NCBI RefSeq assembly: GCF_002112505.1
Contig: NZ_NEHW01000004.1
Span: 62,001 to 126,000, forward strand
Direction of reading: 5' to 3'
Source: Pseudomonas sp. R28(2017)
GTDB taxonomy: Bacteria > Pseudomonadota > Gammaproteobacteria > Pseudomonadales > Pseudomonadaceae
DNA: 64,000 bases
A model generated the notes under the pieces. That model had not been told where the DNA came from, did not search any database, and saw only the letters and a program-made list of their open reading frames with translations. Positions within the stretch are counted from its first letter, which is position 1; every line of letters starts with the position of its first letter. Below, piece by piece: positions 50,011 to 58,831 of this stretch. The position numbers and the translations under genes are program-made.

Positions 50011-51552
50011 ATGAGTTCCCTGTCCGCCCCTTCTGCCGCGATTGCCGCCGCCCCCGCGCCGGCCGCGCCTGTGCAGACGGCGTTCGGCCTGCGGGTGGTG
50101 GTCGGGCTGTTCGGTGTGTTACTGGCGGTGCTCTGCGCCGGCCTCAACGAGTCGGTCACCAAGATCTCCCTCGCCGATATCCGCGGTGCCATGGGCATCG
50201 GCGCCGACGAAGGCGCCTGGCTGCTGGCCGTCTACAGCGCCGCGTCGGTCTCGGCCATGGCCTTTGCCCCATGGCTGGCCACCACCTTTTCCCTGCGCCG
50301 CTTCACCATGAGCGCGGTCGGCCTGTTTGCCGTGCTCGGGCTGCTGCAACCGTTCGCACCCAACCTGCACAGTCTGATGCTGCTGCGTATCCTCCAGGGT
50401 TTCGCCTCGGGCGCCTTGCCGCCGATGCTGATGAGCGTGGCGCTGCGCTTCCTGCCACCTGGCATCAAGGTCTACGGCCTGGCCTGCTACGCCCTGACCG
50501 CCACCTTCGGGCCCAACCTCGGCACGCCGCTGGCGGGCCTGTGGACCGAGTACGTCGGCTGGCAATGGGCGTTCTGGCAGATCATCCTGCCCTCGGCACT
50601 GGCCATGTTCTGCGTCGGCTGGGGCCTGCCGCAGGACCCGCTGCGCCTGGAGCGCTTCAAGCAATTCGACTGGCGCGGCGTGCTGCTCGGCCTGCCGGCC
50701 ATCAGTTGCATTGTCCTCGGGCTGTCGCTGGGTGACCGCTGGGGCTGGTTCGACTCGCCGCTGATCTGCTGGTTGCTGGGCGGTGGCGTGCTGCTGCTGG
50801 TGCTGTTCATGTACAACGAATGGTCCGAGCCGCTGCCGTTCTTCCAGCTGCGCATGCTGCAGCGGCGCAACCTCAGCTTCGCCCTGGTGACCCTGGCCGG
50901 GGTGCTGATCGTGCTGTCCGGCGTGGGCAGCATTCCATCGGCCTACCTGGCGCAGATCCAGGGCTACCGCCCGGCGCAGACCAGCCCGCTGATGATGCTG
51001 GTGGCCATGCCGCAACTGATTGCCCTGCCACTGACCGCAGCGCTGTGCAACATCCGTGCGGTGGACTGCCGCTGGGTGCTGGCCACCGGCCTGGCCATGC
51101 TGGCCGTGTCGTGCGTGGGCAGCAGCCTGCTGACCAGTGAGTGGATCCGCGGCGATTTCTACCCGTTCTACCTGCTGCAGGTATTTGGCCAGCCAATGGC
51201 CGTGCTGCCGCTGCTGATGCTTTCCACCAACGGCATGACCCCGCAGGAGGGGCCGTTCGCCTCCAGCTGGTTCAACACCGTCAAAGGCCTGGCCGCCGTG
51301 ATTGCCGGTGGTCTGCTGGATGCGTTGGGCACGCTGCGCCGGCACTTCCATTCCAACCACCTGGTGGACAGCCTGGGCAATGCCCCGCTGATCGACGGCA
51401 ACGCCGCCGGCCTGGCCAAGCGCATTCATGACCAGGCGCTGGTGCTCACCTCGGCCGACCTGTACCTGGTCATGGCCTGCATCGCCGTGGCGCTGATCTG
51501 CCTGATTCCTTTCGTGCCTACCCGGGTCTATCCGCCGCGTGCGGTGGCCTGA
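50011..51552 (+). CDS. MFS drug exporter, DHA2/EmrB-like
   Basis: A 513-residue inner-membrane transporter with fourteen predicted helices (DHA2 family). Near helix 1, LFGVLLAVLCAGLNESVTKI; motif-A-like IGADEGAWLLAVYSAASVSA and, in helix 5, FGPNLGTPLAGLWTEYVGWQ, the motif C region (antiporter). It would export hydrophobic drugs against protons, as a tripartite complex with the HlyD and NodT proteins encoded right after it (gap 27 bp, then ATGA overlap). Substrates unknown. The start at 50011 has CTGGAG before it, about ten bases off. Confidence 0.9.
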   Translation: MSSLSAPSAAIAAAPAPAAPVQTAFGLRVVVGLFGVLLAVLCAGLNESVTKISLADIRGAMGIGADEGAWLLAVYSAASVSAMAFAPWLATTFSLRRFTMSAVGLFAVLGLLQPFAPNLHSLMLLRILQGFASGALPPMLMSVALRFLPPGIKVYGLACYALTATFGPNLGTPLAGLWTEYVGWQWAFWQIILPSALAMFCVGWGLPQDPLRLERFKQFDWRGVLLGLPAISCIVLGLSLGDRWGWFDSPLICWLLGGGVLLLVLFMYNEWSEPLPFFQLRMLQRRNLSFALVTLAGVLIVLSGVGSIPSAYLAQIQGYRPAQTSPLMMLVAMPQLIALPLTAALCNIRAVDCRWVLATGLAMLAVSCVGSSLLTSEWIRGDFYPFYLLQVFGQPMAVLPLLMLSTNGMTPQEGPFASSWFNTVKGLAAVIAGGLLDALGTLRRHFHSNHLVDSLGNAPLIDGNAAGLAKRIHDQALVLTSADLYLVMACIAVALICLIPFVPTRVYPPRAVA

Positions 51553-51579
51553 ACCCTGGATGAATTCGAGACACTGAAC

Positions 51580-52641
51580 ATGACCAACAAGCGCAAGACC
51601 CTTCTCATCGGCTCGGTGCTCGCCGTGGCCGTGCTGGCCGGTATCGTCGGCCCCTGGCTGTTCGGCAGCGACCACCGGCAGAGCACCAACGATGCCTACG
51701 TGATCGCCGACTACACCGTGGTTGCGCCCAAGGTCGCCGGCTTCATCAAGGAAGTGCTGGTCGAAGACAACCAGCAGGTCCAGGCTGGCCAGTTGCTGGC
51801 GACCATCGATGCGCGTGACTACCAGGCCGCGCTGGATGCCGCCCAGGCTCAGCTGCTGGTGGCCAAGGCGCAGAGCGCCGATGCCCGCGCCACCCTTGAG
51901 CGCCAGGCCGCCCTGATTGCCCAGGCCCAGGCAGCGGTAACGGCGGCCCAGGCTGAAGCCGCGTTCGCCGACCATGAGGTCAACCGCTACAGCCGCCTGG
52001 CCGAGCAAGGCGCCGGCACCGTGCAGAACGCACAGCAGGCGCGCAGCCGGGTCGACCAGGCTCGCGCGCGGCTGGCCAACGCCCAGGCGGCGCTGGTGGC
52101 AACCCGCAAGCAGGTGGACATCCTCACCGCCCAGGTGGCCAGTGCCGATGGCCAGTTGAAGCGTGCCGAAGCCGGCCTGGAAAAGGCCCAGCTGGACCTG
52201 TCCTACACCCGTATCACCGCGCCGGTCGACGGCATGGTCGGCGAGCGTGCAGTGCGTGTTGGTGCCTTCGTCAACCCGGGCGCACGGCTGCTGTCGGTGG
52301 TGCCGCTGCAGCATGCCTACGTGGTCGGCAATTTCCAGGAAACCCAGCTGACCCATGTGCAGCCGGGCCAGCCGGTGAGCATCAGTGTCGATACCTTCTC
52401 CGGCGAAACCCTCAAGGGCCATGTCCAGAGCATCGCCCCGGCCACCGGCGTGACCTTCGCGGCGGTGAAACCGGACAACGCCACCGGCAACTTCACCAAG
52501 GTGGTACAACGCATTCCGGTGAAGATCGTCTTCGATGACGGCCAGCCACTGCTCGAGCGCCTGCGCGTGGGCATGTCGGTCGAGGCGACCATCGATACCC
52601 ACGGTGACAAGCTGGCCGGCAAAGAGGTGAGCGCCCGATGA
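51580..52641 (+). CDS. HlyD/EmrA-family adaptor
   Basis: A 353-residue membrane-fusion protein anchored by one helix at about 9-28 (LIGSVLAVAVLAGIVGPWLF). The lipoyl part is VVAPKVAGFIKEVLVEDNQQ, with a long coiled-coil hairpin between (about 85-195, rich in QAQAAVTAAQAEAAF) typical of EmrA, and the barrel part has YTRITAPVDGMVGERAVRVG. It joins the MFS exporter to the outer-membrane factor. The stop overlaps the nodT-like gene by four bases. Confidence 0.92.
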   Translation: MTNKRKTLLIGSVLAVAVLAGIVGPWLFGSDHRQSTNDAYVIADYTVVAPKVAGFIKEVLVEDNQQVQAGQLLATIDARDYQAALDAAQAQLLVAKAQSADARATLERQAALIAQAQAAVTAAQAEAAFADHEVNRYSRLAEQGAGTVQNAQQARSRVDQARARLANAQAALVATRKQVDILTAQVASADGQLKRAEAGLEKAQLDLSYTRITAPVDGMVGERAVRVGAFVNPGARLLSVVPLQHAYVVGNFQETQLTHVQPGQPVSISVDTFSGETLKGHVQSIAPATGVTFAAVKPDNATGNFTKVVQRIPVKIVFDDGQPLLERLRVGMSVEATIDTHGDKLAGKEVSAR

Positions 52642-54077
52642 AACCTGCCGTACGCTTGAGCCCGCTGCTGCTGGCCGTGCTGATGGCCGGCTGCACCCTC
52701 GGGCCGGACTTCCAGCGCCCGGCCAGCCAGGCGCCGCAGCAATGGGCAGCGCTGCAAGGTGAAGCCGCCGCGAGCCAGCCACAGGCCGAGCCGCTGGAAC
52801 TGCGCTGGTGGGAAACCTTCCACGATGCGCGCCTGAGTGCGTTGATCCAGCGCGTGGCCGACAACAACCTCGACCTGCAGATGGCCAGTGCGCGCCTGCT
52901 GCAAAGCCGGGCGCTGCGCAGCACGGTGGCGGCCGATGAAGTACCGTCGGTCGATGCCAATGTCGGTTACAGCCGCGCCCGCAACAGCGCCGAAGGCCTG
53001 AGCGATCCCTCCGGCAACGCCGGTAAATCGGCCTTCAACCTCTGGCAGGGCGACCTGGTCGCCGGCTGGGAGCTGGACCTCTGGGGCCGGGTGCGGCGCC
53101 AGGTGGAGGCGGCCGACGCCACCGTGGAAGTGGCCGAGAACGACCGCCGGGGCGTATTGCTGGCGTTGCTGTCGGAAACCGCCGGCAACTACATCCAGCT
53201 GCGTGCCGTGCAACACACCCTGGACGTGACCCGCGATAACCTCAAGGTCGCCGAGCACAGCCTGAAGCTTTCCCAGGACCGTCAGGCAGAGGGCGTTGCC
53301 ACCCGCCTCGACGTGGCGCAGGCCAGTGCCCAGGTCGCCTCCATCGAAGCACGCCTGCCCAGCCTGGAAGCCCGGCGCGATGACCTGATCAATGCCCTCA
53401 GCCTGCTCGCCGCCGAGCCGCCACGCAGCCTGCAGGCCGAGTTGCTGCAAGGGGGCGAGTTGCCGGCTCCGCAGCAGACGTTCGCCATCGGCCTGCCGTC
53501 CGAGCTGGCCGAACGTCGCCCGGATATCCGCCAGGCCGAAGCGCGCCTGCATGCCGCCACCGCGAGCATTGGTGTCGCCAAGGCCGACTTCTATCCAAGC
53601 ATCCGTCTGTCTGGCAGCGTCGGTTTCCAGGCCATGCAGCTGGCGGATTTTGGCGGCTGGGATTCGCGTCGTTTCGCCTTCGGCCCGCAGCTGTCGCTGC
53701 CGATCTTCGAGGGTGGCCGGCTCAAGGGCACGCTGGAACTGCGCGAGGCACAGCAGCAGGAAGCGGCGCTGAATTATCGCAAGGTGGTGCTCGGCGCCTG
53801 GCACGAAATCGACGATGTGCTACGCCTGTACAACGCCAGCCAGTTGCGTCGCGACCACCTGGCCGAAGCGGTGCGGCAGAACCGCATCGCCCTGGAAACC
53901 GCCCAGCGTCAGTATGTGGAAGGCGCGGTGGACTTTCTCAATGTGCTGACCGTGCAGGGTGCCTTGCTGGCCAGCGAAGAGCAGTGGATCGACAGTTCGG
54001 CGGCGGTGTCGCAGGCGCTGGTCGGCCTTTACAAGGCCTTGGGCGGTGGCTGGCAGGCGTTTGACGAGAACGCGTGA
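52638..54077 (+). CDS. NodT-family outer-membrane efflux lipoprotein (EmrAB-type operon)
   Basis: A 479-residue outer-membrane channel protein of the OprM family. The lipobox LMAGC has Cys near residue 18, after a short signal. Typical: WWETFHDARLSALIQRVADN, WELDLWGRVRRQVEAAD, PSELAERRPDIRQAEARLHA and LSLPIFEGGRLKGTLELREA. It is the third gene of the operon MFS-HlyD-NodT. It is a second copy of this kind within 12 kb; the first belongs to the Aae-type system. A REP pair follows. Confidence 0.92.
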   Translation: MKPAVRLSPLLLAVLMAGCTLGPDFQRPASQAPQQWAALQGEAAASQPQAEPLELRWWETFHDARLSALIQRVADNNLDLQMASARLLQSRALRSTVAADEVPSVDANVGYSRARNSAEGLSDPSGNAGKSAFNLWQGDLVAGWELDLWGRVRRQVEAADATVEVAENDRRGVLLALLSETAGNYIQLRAVQHTLDVTRDNLKVAEHSLKLSQDRQAEGVATRLDVAQASAQVASIEARLPSLEARRDDLINALSLLAAEPPRSLQAELLQGGELPAPQQTFAIGLPSELAERRPDIRQAEARLHAATASIGVAKADFYPSIRLSGSVGFQAMQLADFGGWDSRRFAFGPQLSLPIFEGGRLKGTLELREAQQQEAALNYRKVVLGAWHEIDDVLRLYNASQLRRDHLAEAVRQNRIALETAQRQYVEGAVDFLNVLTVQGALLASEEQWIDSSAAVSQALVGLYKALGGGWQAFDENA

Positions 54078-54094
54078 AGATGGGGCCGCGTGGC

Positions 54095-54197
54095 GGCCCT
54101 TCGCGGGCGAGCCCGCTCCCACAGGTATGGCGTTGGTCTCAAGGCACAGCGCTGCCTGTGGGGGCGGGCTTGCCCGCGAAGGGCTGCAAAGCAGCCC
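54095..54197. repeat. REP inverted pair with GGGCTGC hairpin
   Basis: GGCGGCCCTTCGCGGGCGAG with CCCGCTCCCACAGG, then CCTGTGGGGGCGGGCTTGCC with CGCGAAGGGCTGC. A perfect GGGCTGC-AAA-GCAGCCC hairpin follows at 54181-54197. It lies between the NodT stop and the SDR gene. Confidence 0.9.
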
Positions 54198-54229
54198 CGG
54201 CAATTATCCTGATTAGCGAGGAGGCACAG

Positions 54230-55024
54230 ATGCACATCTCTCTCAACGGCAAGCGCGCCATCGTCAGCGGCTCCACGGCGGGCATCGGCCTGGCGATCGC
54301 CATCGGCCTGGCCGAGGCGGGCGCCGAAGTGGTACTCAACGGCCGCACCCAGGCCCGTGTCGACGAGGCCCTCAAGGCCGTGCGCGAGCGTCTGCCGCAA
54401 GCGCGCATCATCGGTATCGCTGCCGACCTGGGCACCCGAGAGGGCGCGCAGCAACTGTTCGACCAGGTGCCGCACACCGATATCCTGGTCAACAACCTCG
54501 GCATCTTCGAGCCCAAGCCGTTCTTCGAGATCATTGATGCCGACTGGCAGCGCTTCTTCGACATCAACGTGCTCAGCGCCGTGCGCCTGTCGCGCCACTA
54601 CGCCCCGGGCATGGCGGAGCGCAAGTGGGGGCGGGTGGTCTTCCTGTCCAGCGAGTCGGCGTTGCAGATCCCGACCGAGATGATTCATTACGGCATGACC
54701 AAGACGGCGCTGCTGGCGGTGTCCCGTGGCCTGGCCGAGACCTTGGCGGGGACCGGGGTAACCGTGAACTCGGTGCTGCCGGGGCCCACCCGCTCGGAGG
54801 GCGTGGGCGACTTCTTTGCCAAGCTGGCGCAGGAACAGGGGGTTTCCACCGATGAGCTGGAAGCCAACTTCCTCGCCGAGCACCGGCCGACTTCGTTGAT
54901 CAAGCGGCTGGCGACGGTGGAGGAGGTGGCCAACATGGTGGTTTATCTGGCATCCATGCAGGCCAGCGCGACTACCGGGGCTGCCTTGCGGGTGGATGGC
55001 GGGGTGCTGCGTTCCATCGCCTGA
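54230..55024 (+). CDS. SDR-family oxidoreductase
   Basis: A 264-residue short-chain dehydrogenase/reductase. The cofactor motif is VSGSTAGIGLAIAIG at about 12-26, followed by NNLGIFEPKPF in place of NNAG and the catalytic YGMTK with S in LSSESALQIP. The NGRTQARVDEA loop suggests NADP. Substrate not known. The ribosome site GAGGAGG is ideal, at 7-8 bases before the start at 54230, which fits the family's N-terminus. It is a monocistronic gene between two REP pairs. Confidence 0.9.
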   Translation: MHISLNGKRAIVSGSTAGIGLAIAIGLAEAGAEVVLNGRTQARVDEALKAVRERLPQARIIGIAADLGTREGAQQLFDQVPHTDILVNNLGIFEPKPFFEIIDADWQRFFDINVLSAVRLSRHYAPGMAERKWGRVVFLSSESALQIPTEMIHYGMTKTALLAVSRGLAETLAGTGVTVNSVLPGPTRSEGVGDFFAKLAQEQGVSTDELEANFLAEHRPTSLIKRLATVEEVANMVVYLASMQASATTGAALRVDGGVLRSIA

Positions 55025-55040
55025 CCGGTCGCCGCCTGTA

Positions 55041-55138
55041 CCGGCCCTTTCGCGGGCAAGCCCGCTCCCACAGGAATACCGCAAGCCTGGGGGCAGCGCC
55101 GTACCTGTGGGAGCGGGCTTGCCCGCGAAGAGGCCGAC
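55041..55138. repeat. REP inverted pair
   Basis: CGGCCCTTTCGCGGGCAAGC with CCGCTCCCACAGG, then CCTGTGGGAGCGGGCTTGCC with CGCGAAGAGGCCG. It lies between the two convergent SDR genes. Confidence 0.93.
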
Positions 55139-55145
55139 ACCGATA

Positions 55146-55958
55146 TCAAAGGGGGCGCAGTAGCCCGAAGCGCTTGCGCAAGGCCCAGTCCAGCAACCGC
55201 CGCGGCAGCAGGCGGGCCATCAACGGCAGTGCGGTGCTGCCATTGCCCAACCGCACCACACCCGGCACAGGCGACTTGCCAACTGCCGTCAGCACACCCT
55301 TGGCAAATTCAGCCGCCGACGTCGGATTGTCTTGCGACGCCCGCGCCCGAGCCTGCACATGCTCGCGCAGCGGCCACCACGCAGAATCCGCCGCCAGCAC
55401 CTGATCGGCCTGGCGCTGGGCATTGCTGGCGAACTGCGAGGCGATTGCCCCTGGCTGCACTTCCATCACCTGGATACCGAAGGGCGCAAGCTCAAGGCGC
55501 AGGGCATCGCTCAAGGCATGCACGGCGGCCTTGGATGCGCAGTAGGCCCCGGCGAATGGCGTAACCAGCACGCCCGAGACACTGCCGATGTTCACCACCA
55601 AGCCACGCGAGCGACGCAGCAGCGGGAACAGTGCGCGAGTGACGCCTACCACGGCGAAGACGTTGGTCTCGAACTGCTGGCGCAGGGCATCGACACCGCC
55701 ATCGAGCAGCGGGCCCATGGCGCCGTAGCCGGCGTTGTTGATCAGGATGTCGAGGGTTTGGAGTTCCTCGGCCAGACGCGCCAGGGCCTCGCTGTCGTTC
55801 ACATCCAGTTGCCGGGCGCTGAAGCCGGCGGCGTTCAGCCGCTCGACATCCTCAGGCTTGCGGGCGGTGGCCCAGACTTGGTGGCCGGCATCGCGGAAGG
55901 CGTCGGCCAGGGCGCGGCCGATGCCGCTGGAACAACCGGTGATCAGGACGGTGGGCAT
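55146..55958 (-). CDS. SDR-family oxidoreductase
   Basis: A 270-residue classical short-chain dehydrogenase. LITGCSSGIGRALADAF is the cofactor motif, TARKPEDVERL the NADP-type loop (R after T-A), NNAGYGAMGPL the structural motif, and YCASKAAV the catalytic Tyr/Lys. It most resembles retinol dehydrogenase-like or oxidoreductase YusZ types; the substrate is unknown. The ATG chosen begins the Rossmann fold directly, without the upstream extension, which runs into a REP. Convergent with the previous SDR, but not closely related in sequence. Confidence 0.9.
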   Translation of the reverse strand: MPTVLITGCSSGIGRALADAFRDAGHQVWATARKPEDVERLNAAGFSARQLDVNDSEALARLAEELQTLDILINNAGYGAMGPLLDGGVDALRQQFETNVFAVVGVTRALFPLLRRSRGLVVNIGSVSGVLVTPFAGAYCASKAAVHALSDALRLELAPFGIQVMEVQPGAIASQFASNAQRQADQVLAADSAWWPLREHVQARARASQDNPTSAAEFAKGVLTAVGKSPVPGVVRLGNGSTALPLMARLLPRRLLDWALRKRFGLLRPL

Positions 55959-55990
55959 GGGTGAGGCCTGTATCTGAGGGCTTTGAGGTT

Positions 55991-56104
55991 GCCTGCTCCG
56001 GCCTCTTCGCGGGCAGGCCCGCTCCCACAGGTACTGAGCTGTTCTTGAGCTAAGCCGCAAATCTGTGGGAGCGGGCTTGCCCGCGAAGAGGCCGGAGCAG
56101 GCGC
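55991..56104. repeat. REP inverted pair
   Basis: CCGGCCTCTTCGCGGGCAGG with CCCGCTCCCACAGG, then ATCTGTGGGAGCGGGCTTGC with CCGCGAAGAGGCCGG. It lies between the SDR start and the end of the small membrane protein gene. Confidence 0.93.
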
Positions 56105-56108
56105 TGGA

Positions 56109-56573
56109 TCAGTTGGCAAATGTACCTTGCAGGTGTTCCGCACGAAACTCCAAAGTCTGCGGGCGATAACCCGAGCGCAGTGGTGGAAGAGGCAGGCAAT
56201 CTGTCCATTCGGCACCCGGCTGCAGTTCACCTGGGCCACGATAGCGCGGTGCGTTATACGTGTTCTCGGCCAGGTTCACGGTATCCCCCGGTGCATACGC
56301 CGCCACGCGCCAGCGCAGTTCGGTCAGCGGGACATCGTTGCCGTTCTTCATGCGTACCTGCAACGCGCGGTCGGCGGGGCAGTGGTCGGGGGCGTAGCTC
56401 AGGCGCAGGTCCAGGCGCGCCAGCTGCGAGGCTTCGCGGTTGTCCTGCCAGAGGACCATCAACGCCACCAGGCCCAGGCCGCAGACAGCAGCCAGCGAGA
56501 TCGGCAGGGCCTTGGCCGGGTAGCGCAACAGCAGCACCAGCCAGGTGAGGATGAGAAAGGCACCGATGATCAT
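56109..56573 (-). CDS. Small membrane protein downstream of the alginate operon
   Basis: A 154-residue protein with two N-terminal helices (about 2-18 and 22-41: ALPISLAAVCGLGLVALMVL) and a periplasmic beta-rich domain (LRLSYAPDHCPADRALQVRM, LTELRWRVAAYAPGD, TDCLPLPPL). The two cysteines in that domain could form a disulphide. I do not recognise a function; it is conserved downstream of algA in P. putida from memory. It is separated from algA by the operon terminator, so it likely has its own promoter. Confidence 0.75.
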   Translation of the reverse strand: MIIGAFLILTWLVLLLRYPAKALPISLAAVCGLGLVALMVLWQDNREASQLARLDLRLSYAPDHCPADRALQVRMKNGNDVPLTELRWRVAAYAPGDTVNLAENTYNAPRYRGPGELQPGAEWTDCLPLPPLRSGYRPQTLEFRAEHLQGTFAN

Positions 56574-56633
56574 GGGGCAGGCAGGCCTTGGTTGCGCAGG
56601 TCTGTCCATCGTAGCGCCAAATCGGCTTGGCCT

Positions 56634-56664
56634 CAAAAAGAAGGGGCCGCATTGGCGGCCCCTT
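56634..56664 (-). terminator. Rho-independent terminator of the alginate operon
   Basis: AAGGGGCCGC (56641-56650), loop ATTG, GCGGCCCCTT (56655-56664). On the minus strand the stem is followed by CTTTTTGAG, a good U tail. It begins ten bases after the algA stop codon. Confidence 0.9.
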
Positions 56665-56673
56665 GGGTGTTGC

Positions 56674-58131
56674 TTACTGCGCGATGGTCTTCACTGAAAC
56701 GCCCCGCTCGACGGGTGTCGAGGTACGCCCATAGACATCCTCGAAACGCTCGATGTCATCCTCACCCAGGTAGCTGCCGGACTGCACTTCGATGATCTCC
56801 AGCGGGATCTTGCCCGGGTTGCGCAAGCGGTGGATCGAGGCGATCGGGATGTAGGTCGACTGGTTCTCGGTGAGCAGGAACACGTTCTCGTCACAGGTCA
56901 CCTCGGCAGTGCCGGACACCACGATCCAGTGCTCGGCGCGGTGGTGGTGCATCTGCAGCGACAGGCTGGCGCCCGGCTTGACGGTGATGTGCTTGACCTG
57001 GAAGCGGCCGCCCATGTCCACCGAATCGTACGAGCCCCAGGGGCGATACACTTCCAGGTGGTTCTGGGTTTCGCTGCGGCCCTGCTCGTCGAGGGTCTTG
57101 ACCATCTGCTTGACGCCCTGGACCTTGTCCTTGTGGGCAATCATCATCGCATCCTTGGTCTCGACCACGACGATGTTCTCCAGGCCGATCACCGACACCA
57201 GCTTGCCGTTGCCGTGGATCATGCAGTTGTGGCTGTCCTGCACCACCACGTCGCCCTTGGTGACGTTGCCGTTGTCGTCCTTTTCGTGCACTTCCCACAG
57301 CGACGACCAGCAGCCCACATCGCTCCAGCCGGCCGACATCGGCACCACACAGGCGCGCTGGGTCTTTTCCATCACCGCGTAGTCGATGGAGTTGTCCGGG
57401 CAGCACTCGAAGGTGGCTTCGTCGATGCTCAGCACATCGCCGTCTTCAGCGCTGCGCTCCAGGGCCAGCACGCAGGTGTCGTAGATGTCCGCGTCGTGCT
57501 TCTTCAGCTCTTCGATGAAGCGGCTGGCGCGGAACAGGAACATGCCGCTGTTCCAGAAGTAGCCACCGGCGGCGACGAACTCGGCGGCGCGCTTCTCGTC
57601 CGGCTTTTCGACGAACTGGGCGACCCGGGCCACACCTTCGGGCAGCAGCGCGTCCTGGCTTGAGCGGATATAGCCGTAGCCGGTTTCCGGCTTGGTCGCC
57701 GGCACACCGAACAGCACCATCTCGCCGCGCTCGGCGGCCACGGTGGCCAGGGCCAGGGCGCGTTGCAAGGCCTTCTGGTCATCGATCACGTGGTCGGCAG
57801 GCAGCACCAGCATCAGCTCGTCGCGGCCTTCGTTGATCAGCTTCATGGCCGCCATGGCCACCGCCGGCGCGGTATTGCGGCCGAACGGCTCCATCAGGAT
57901 GCCTTGGGTTTCCAGTTTCAGGGCAGCGAGCTGCTCCTGGACGATGAACTTGTGGTCCTTGTTGCAGACCACCATCGGGCTGTCCATGCCTTCGAAGCGC
58001 AGGCGCTCGATGGTCTGCTGGAACAGGGTGTGTTCGCCGGTCAGTGCCAGGAACTGCTTGGGGAACTGCTTGCGCGACAGAGGCCACAGACGGGAACCGC
58101 TACCACCAGAAAGAATTACCGGGATCATCAT
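56674..58131 (-). CDS. algA: Mannose-1-phosphate guanylyltransferase / mannose-6-phosphate isomerase
   Basis: A 485-residue two-function enzyme making GDP-mannose and fructose-6-P/mannose-6-P, the first steps of alginate precursor supply. N-terminal: VILSGGSGSRLWPLSRKQFP, the nucleotidyltransferase signature, and FVEKPDEKRA. The C-terminal cupin (about 350-470) has VKHITVKPGASLSLQMHHHR and HRLRNPGKIPLEIIEVQSG. It is the last gene of the alginate operon, 32 bp after algF. The start is the first of two consecutive ATGs, after TTGGAGAAAC. Confidence 0.97.
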   Translation of the reverse strand: MMIPVILSGGSGSRLWPLSRKQFPKQFLALTGEHTLFQQTIERLRFEGMDSPMVVCNKDHKFIVQEQLAALKLETQGILMEPFGRNTAPAVAMAAMKLINEGRDELMLVLPADHVIDDQKALQRALALATVAAERGEMVLFGVPATKPETGYGYIRSSQDALLPEGVARVAQFVEKPDEKRAAEFVAAGGYFWNSGMFLFRASRFIEELKKHDADIYDTCVLALERSAEDGDVLSIDEATFECCPDNSIDYAVMEKTQRACVVPMSAGWSDVGCWSSLWEVHEKDDNGNVTKGDVVVQDSHNCMIHGNGKLVSVIGLENIVVVETKDAMMIAHKDKVQGVKQMVKTLDEQGRSETQNHLEVYRPWGSYDSVDMGGRFQVKHITVKPGASLSLQMHHHRAEHWIVVSGTAEVTCDENVFLLTENQSTYIPIASIHRLRNPGKIPLEIIEVQSGSYLGEDDIERFEDVYGRTSTPVERGVSVKTIAQ

Positions 58132-58163
58132 GTTTCTCCAATAGTCGTTATGAGGCAGGGGGA

Positions 58164-58811
58164 TCAGTTGCTAGCCACGGGGCGAGTTACCCACACCGGC
58201 GACAAGTTGCTGCCGGAACCCGTTACGTACAGCACGGCCGCTTCGCCACGCTCCAGGGCGACCGGTTTCAGGTCGCTGACTTTCTTGTCGCCTTCGAACA
58301 AGGCCAGGTTGACCTTGACCGGATTGATTTCACGCTCGCCACGGCCCTTGGTGGCCACCGACGGGACCACTTCGGTCTTGCCGTCGGCGGTCTTCAGGGT
58401 CACCGCCTGGTCGCTGAGGTTCTGCACCCGCACCAGGGCTTTCTGCTTGTTCTTGAACGGTGGTTCCTCGATCAGCTGCGGAGTGCCACCGGCGTTGTTG
58501 ACCAGGGTGTAGTACTTGTCCGCGGCCAGCTTCACCGGCACGGTCTTGCCGCCGACCTGCGCGGTGTAGTCACCGCCTGGCAGGAAGCTGAAGTCGCTGC
58601 TGGCCTGGGCGCCAACCTGCTTGATCTGGGTGTTGCCGACGCTGGCCGCAGCCGGGGCGCTGGCGGCGTTGTACAGGCGCACGAAGGTCGAGCCTTTCGG
58701 CGCGCTCGGGCCGTACAGTGCGGCGTCGGCACCGGCGAAGGCCTGCATGGAAGCAAGGGAAAGGCCGGCCGCGAGGGTGAGGGCTTTGGCAATGGAAGTC
58801 TTGGTAGTCAT
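58164..58811 (-). CDS. algF: Alginate O-acetylation protein AlgF
   Basis: A 215-residue periplasmic protein with a signal peptide (about 1-26, ending MQAFAG). AlgF works with AlgI and AlgJ to acetylate alginate. Seen: ADAALYGPSAPKGSTFVRLY, FLPGGDYTAQVGGKTVPV and EPPFKNKQKALVRVQNLSD. The start is the second ATG, since AGAGGAA is best spaced for it; the first (58817) is too close. Gaps to neighbours are 20 bp (algJ) and 32 bp (algA). Confidence 0.95.
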   Translation of the reverse strand: MTTKTSIAKALTLAAGLSLASMQAFAGADAALYGPSAPKGSTFVRLYNAASAPAAASVGNTQIKQVGAQASSDFSFLPGGDYTAQVGGKTVPVKLAADKYYTLVNNAGGTPQLIEEPPFKNKQKALVRVQNLSDQAVTLKTADGKTEVVPSVATKGRGEREINPVKVNLALFEGDKKVSDLKPVALERGEAAVLYVTGSGSNLSPVWVTRPVASN

Positions 58812-58831
58812 GTGCATTTCCTCTCTATCGA

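Noticed and set aside
50119..52782. 887-codon open frame opposite the EmrB/EmrA genes
   Set aside because: It spans two real genes and their gap, with low-complexity His/Gln-rich translation and no homologue that I know.
50011..54077. Assigning the EmrAB-like operon to a named P. putida solvent pump
   Set aside because: It is MFS-based, not RND, and there is no sequence sign of a specific substrate.
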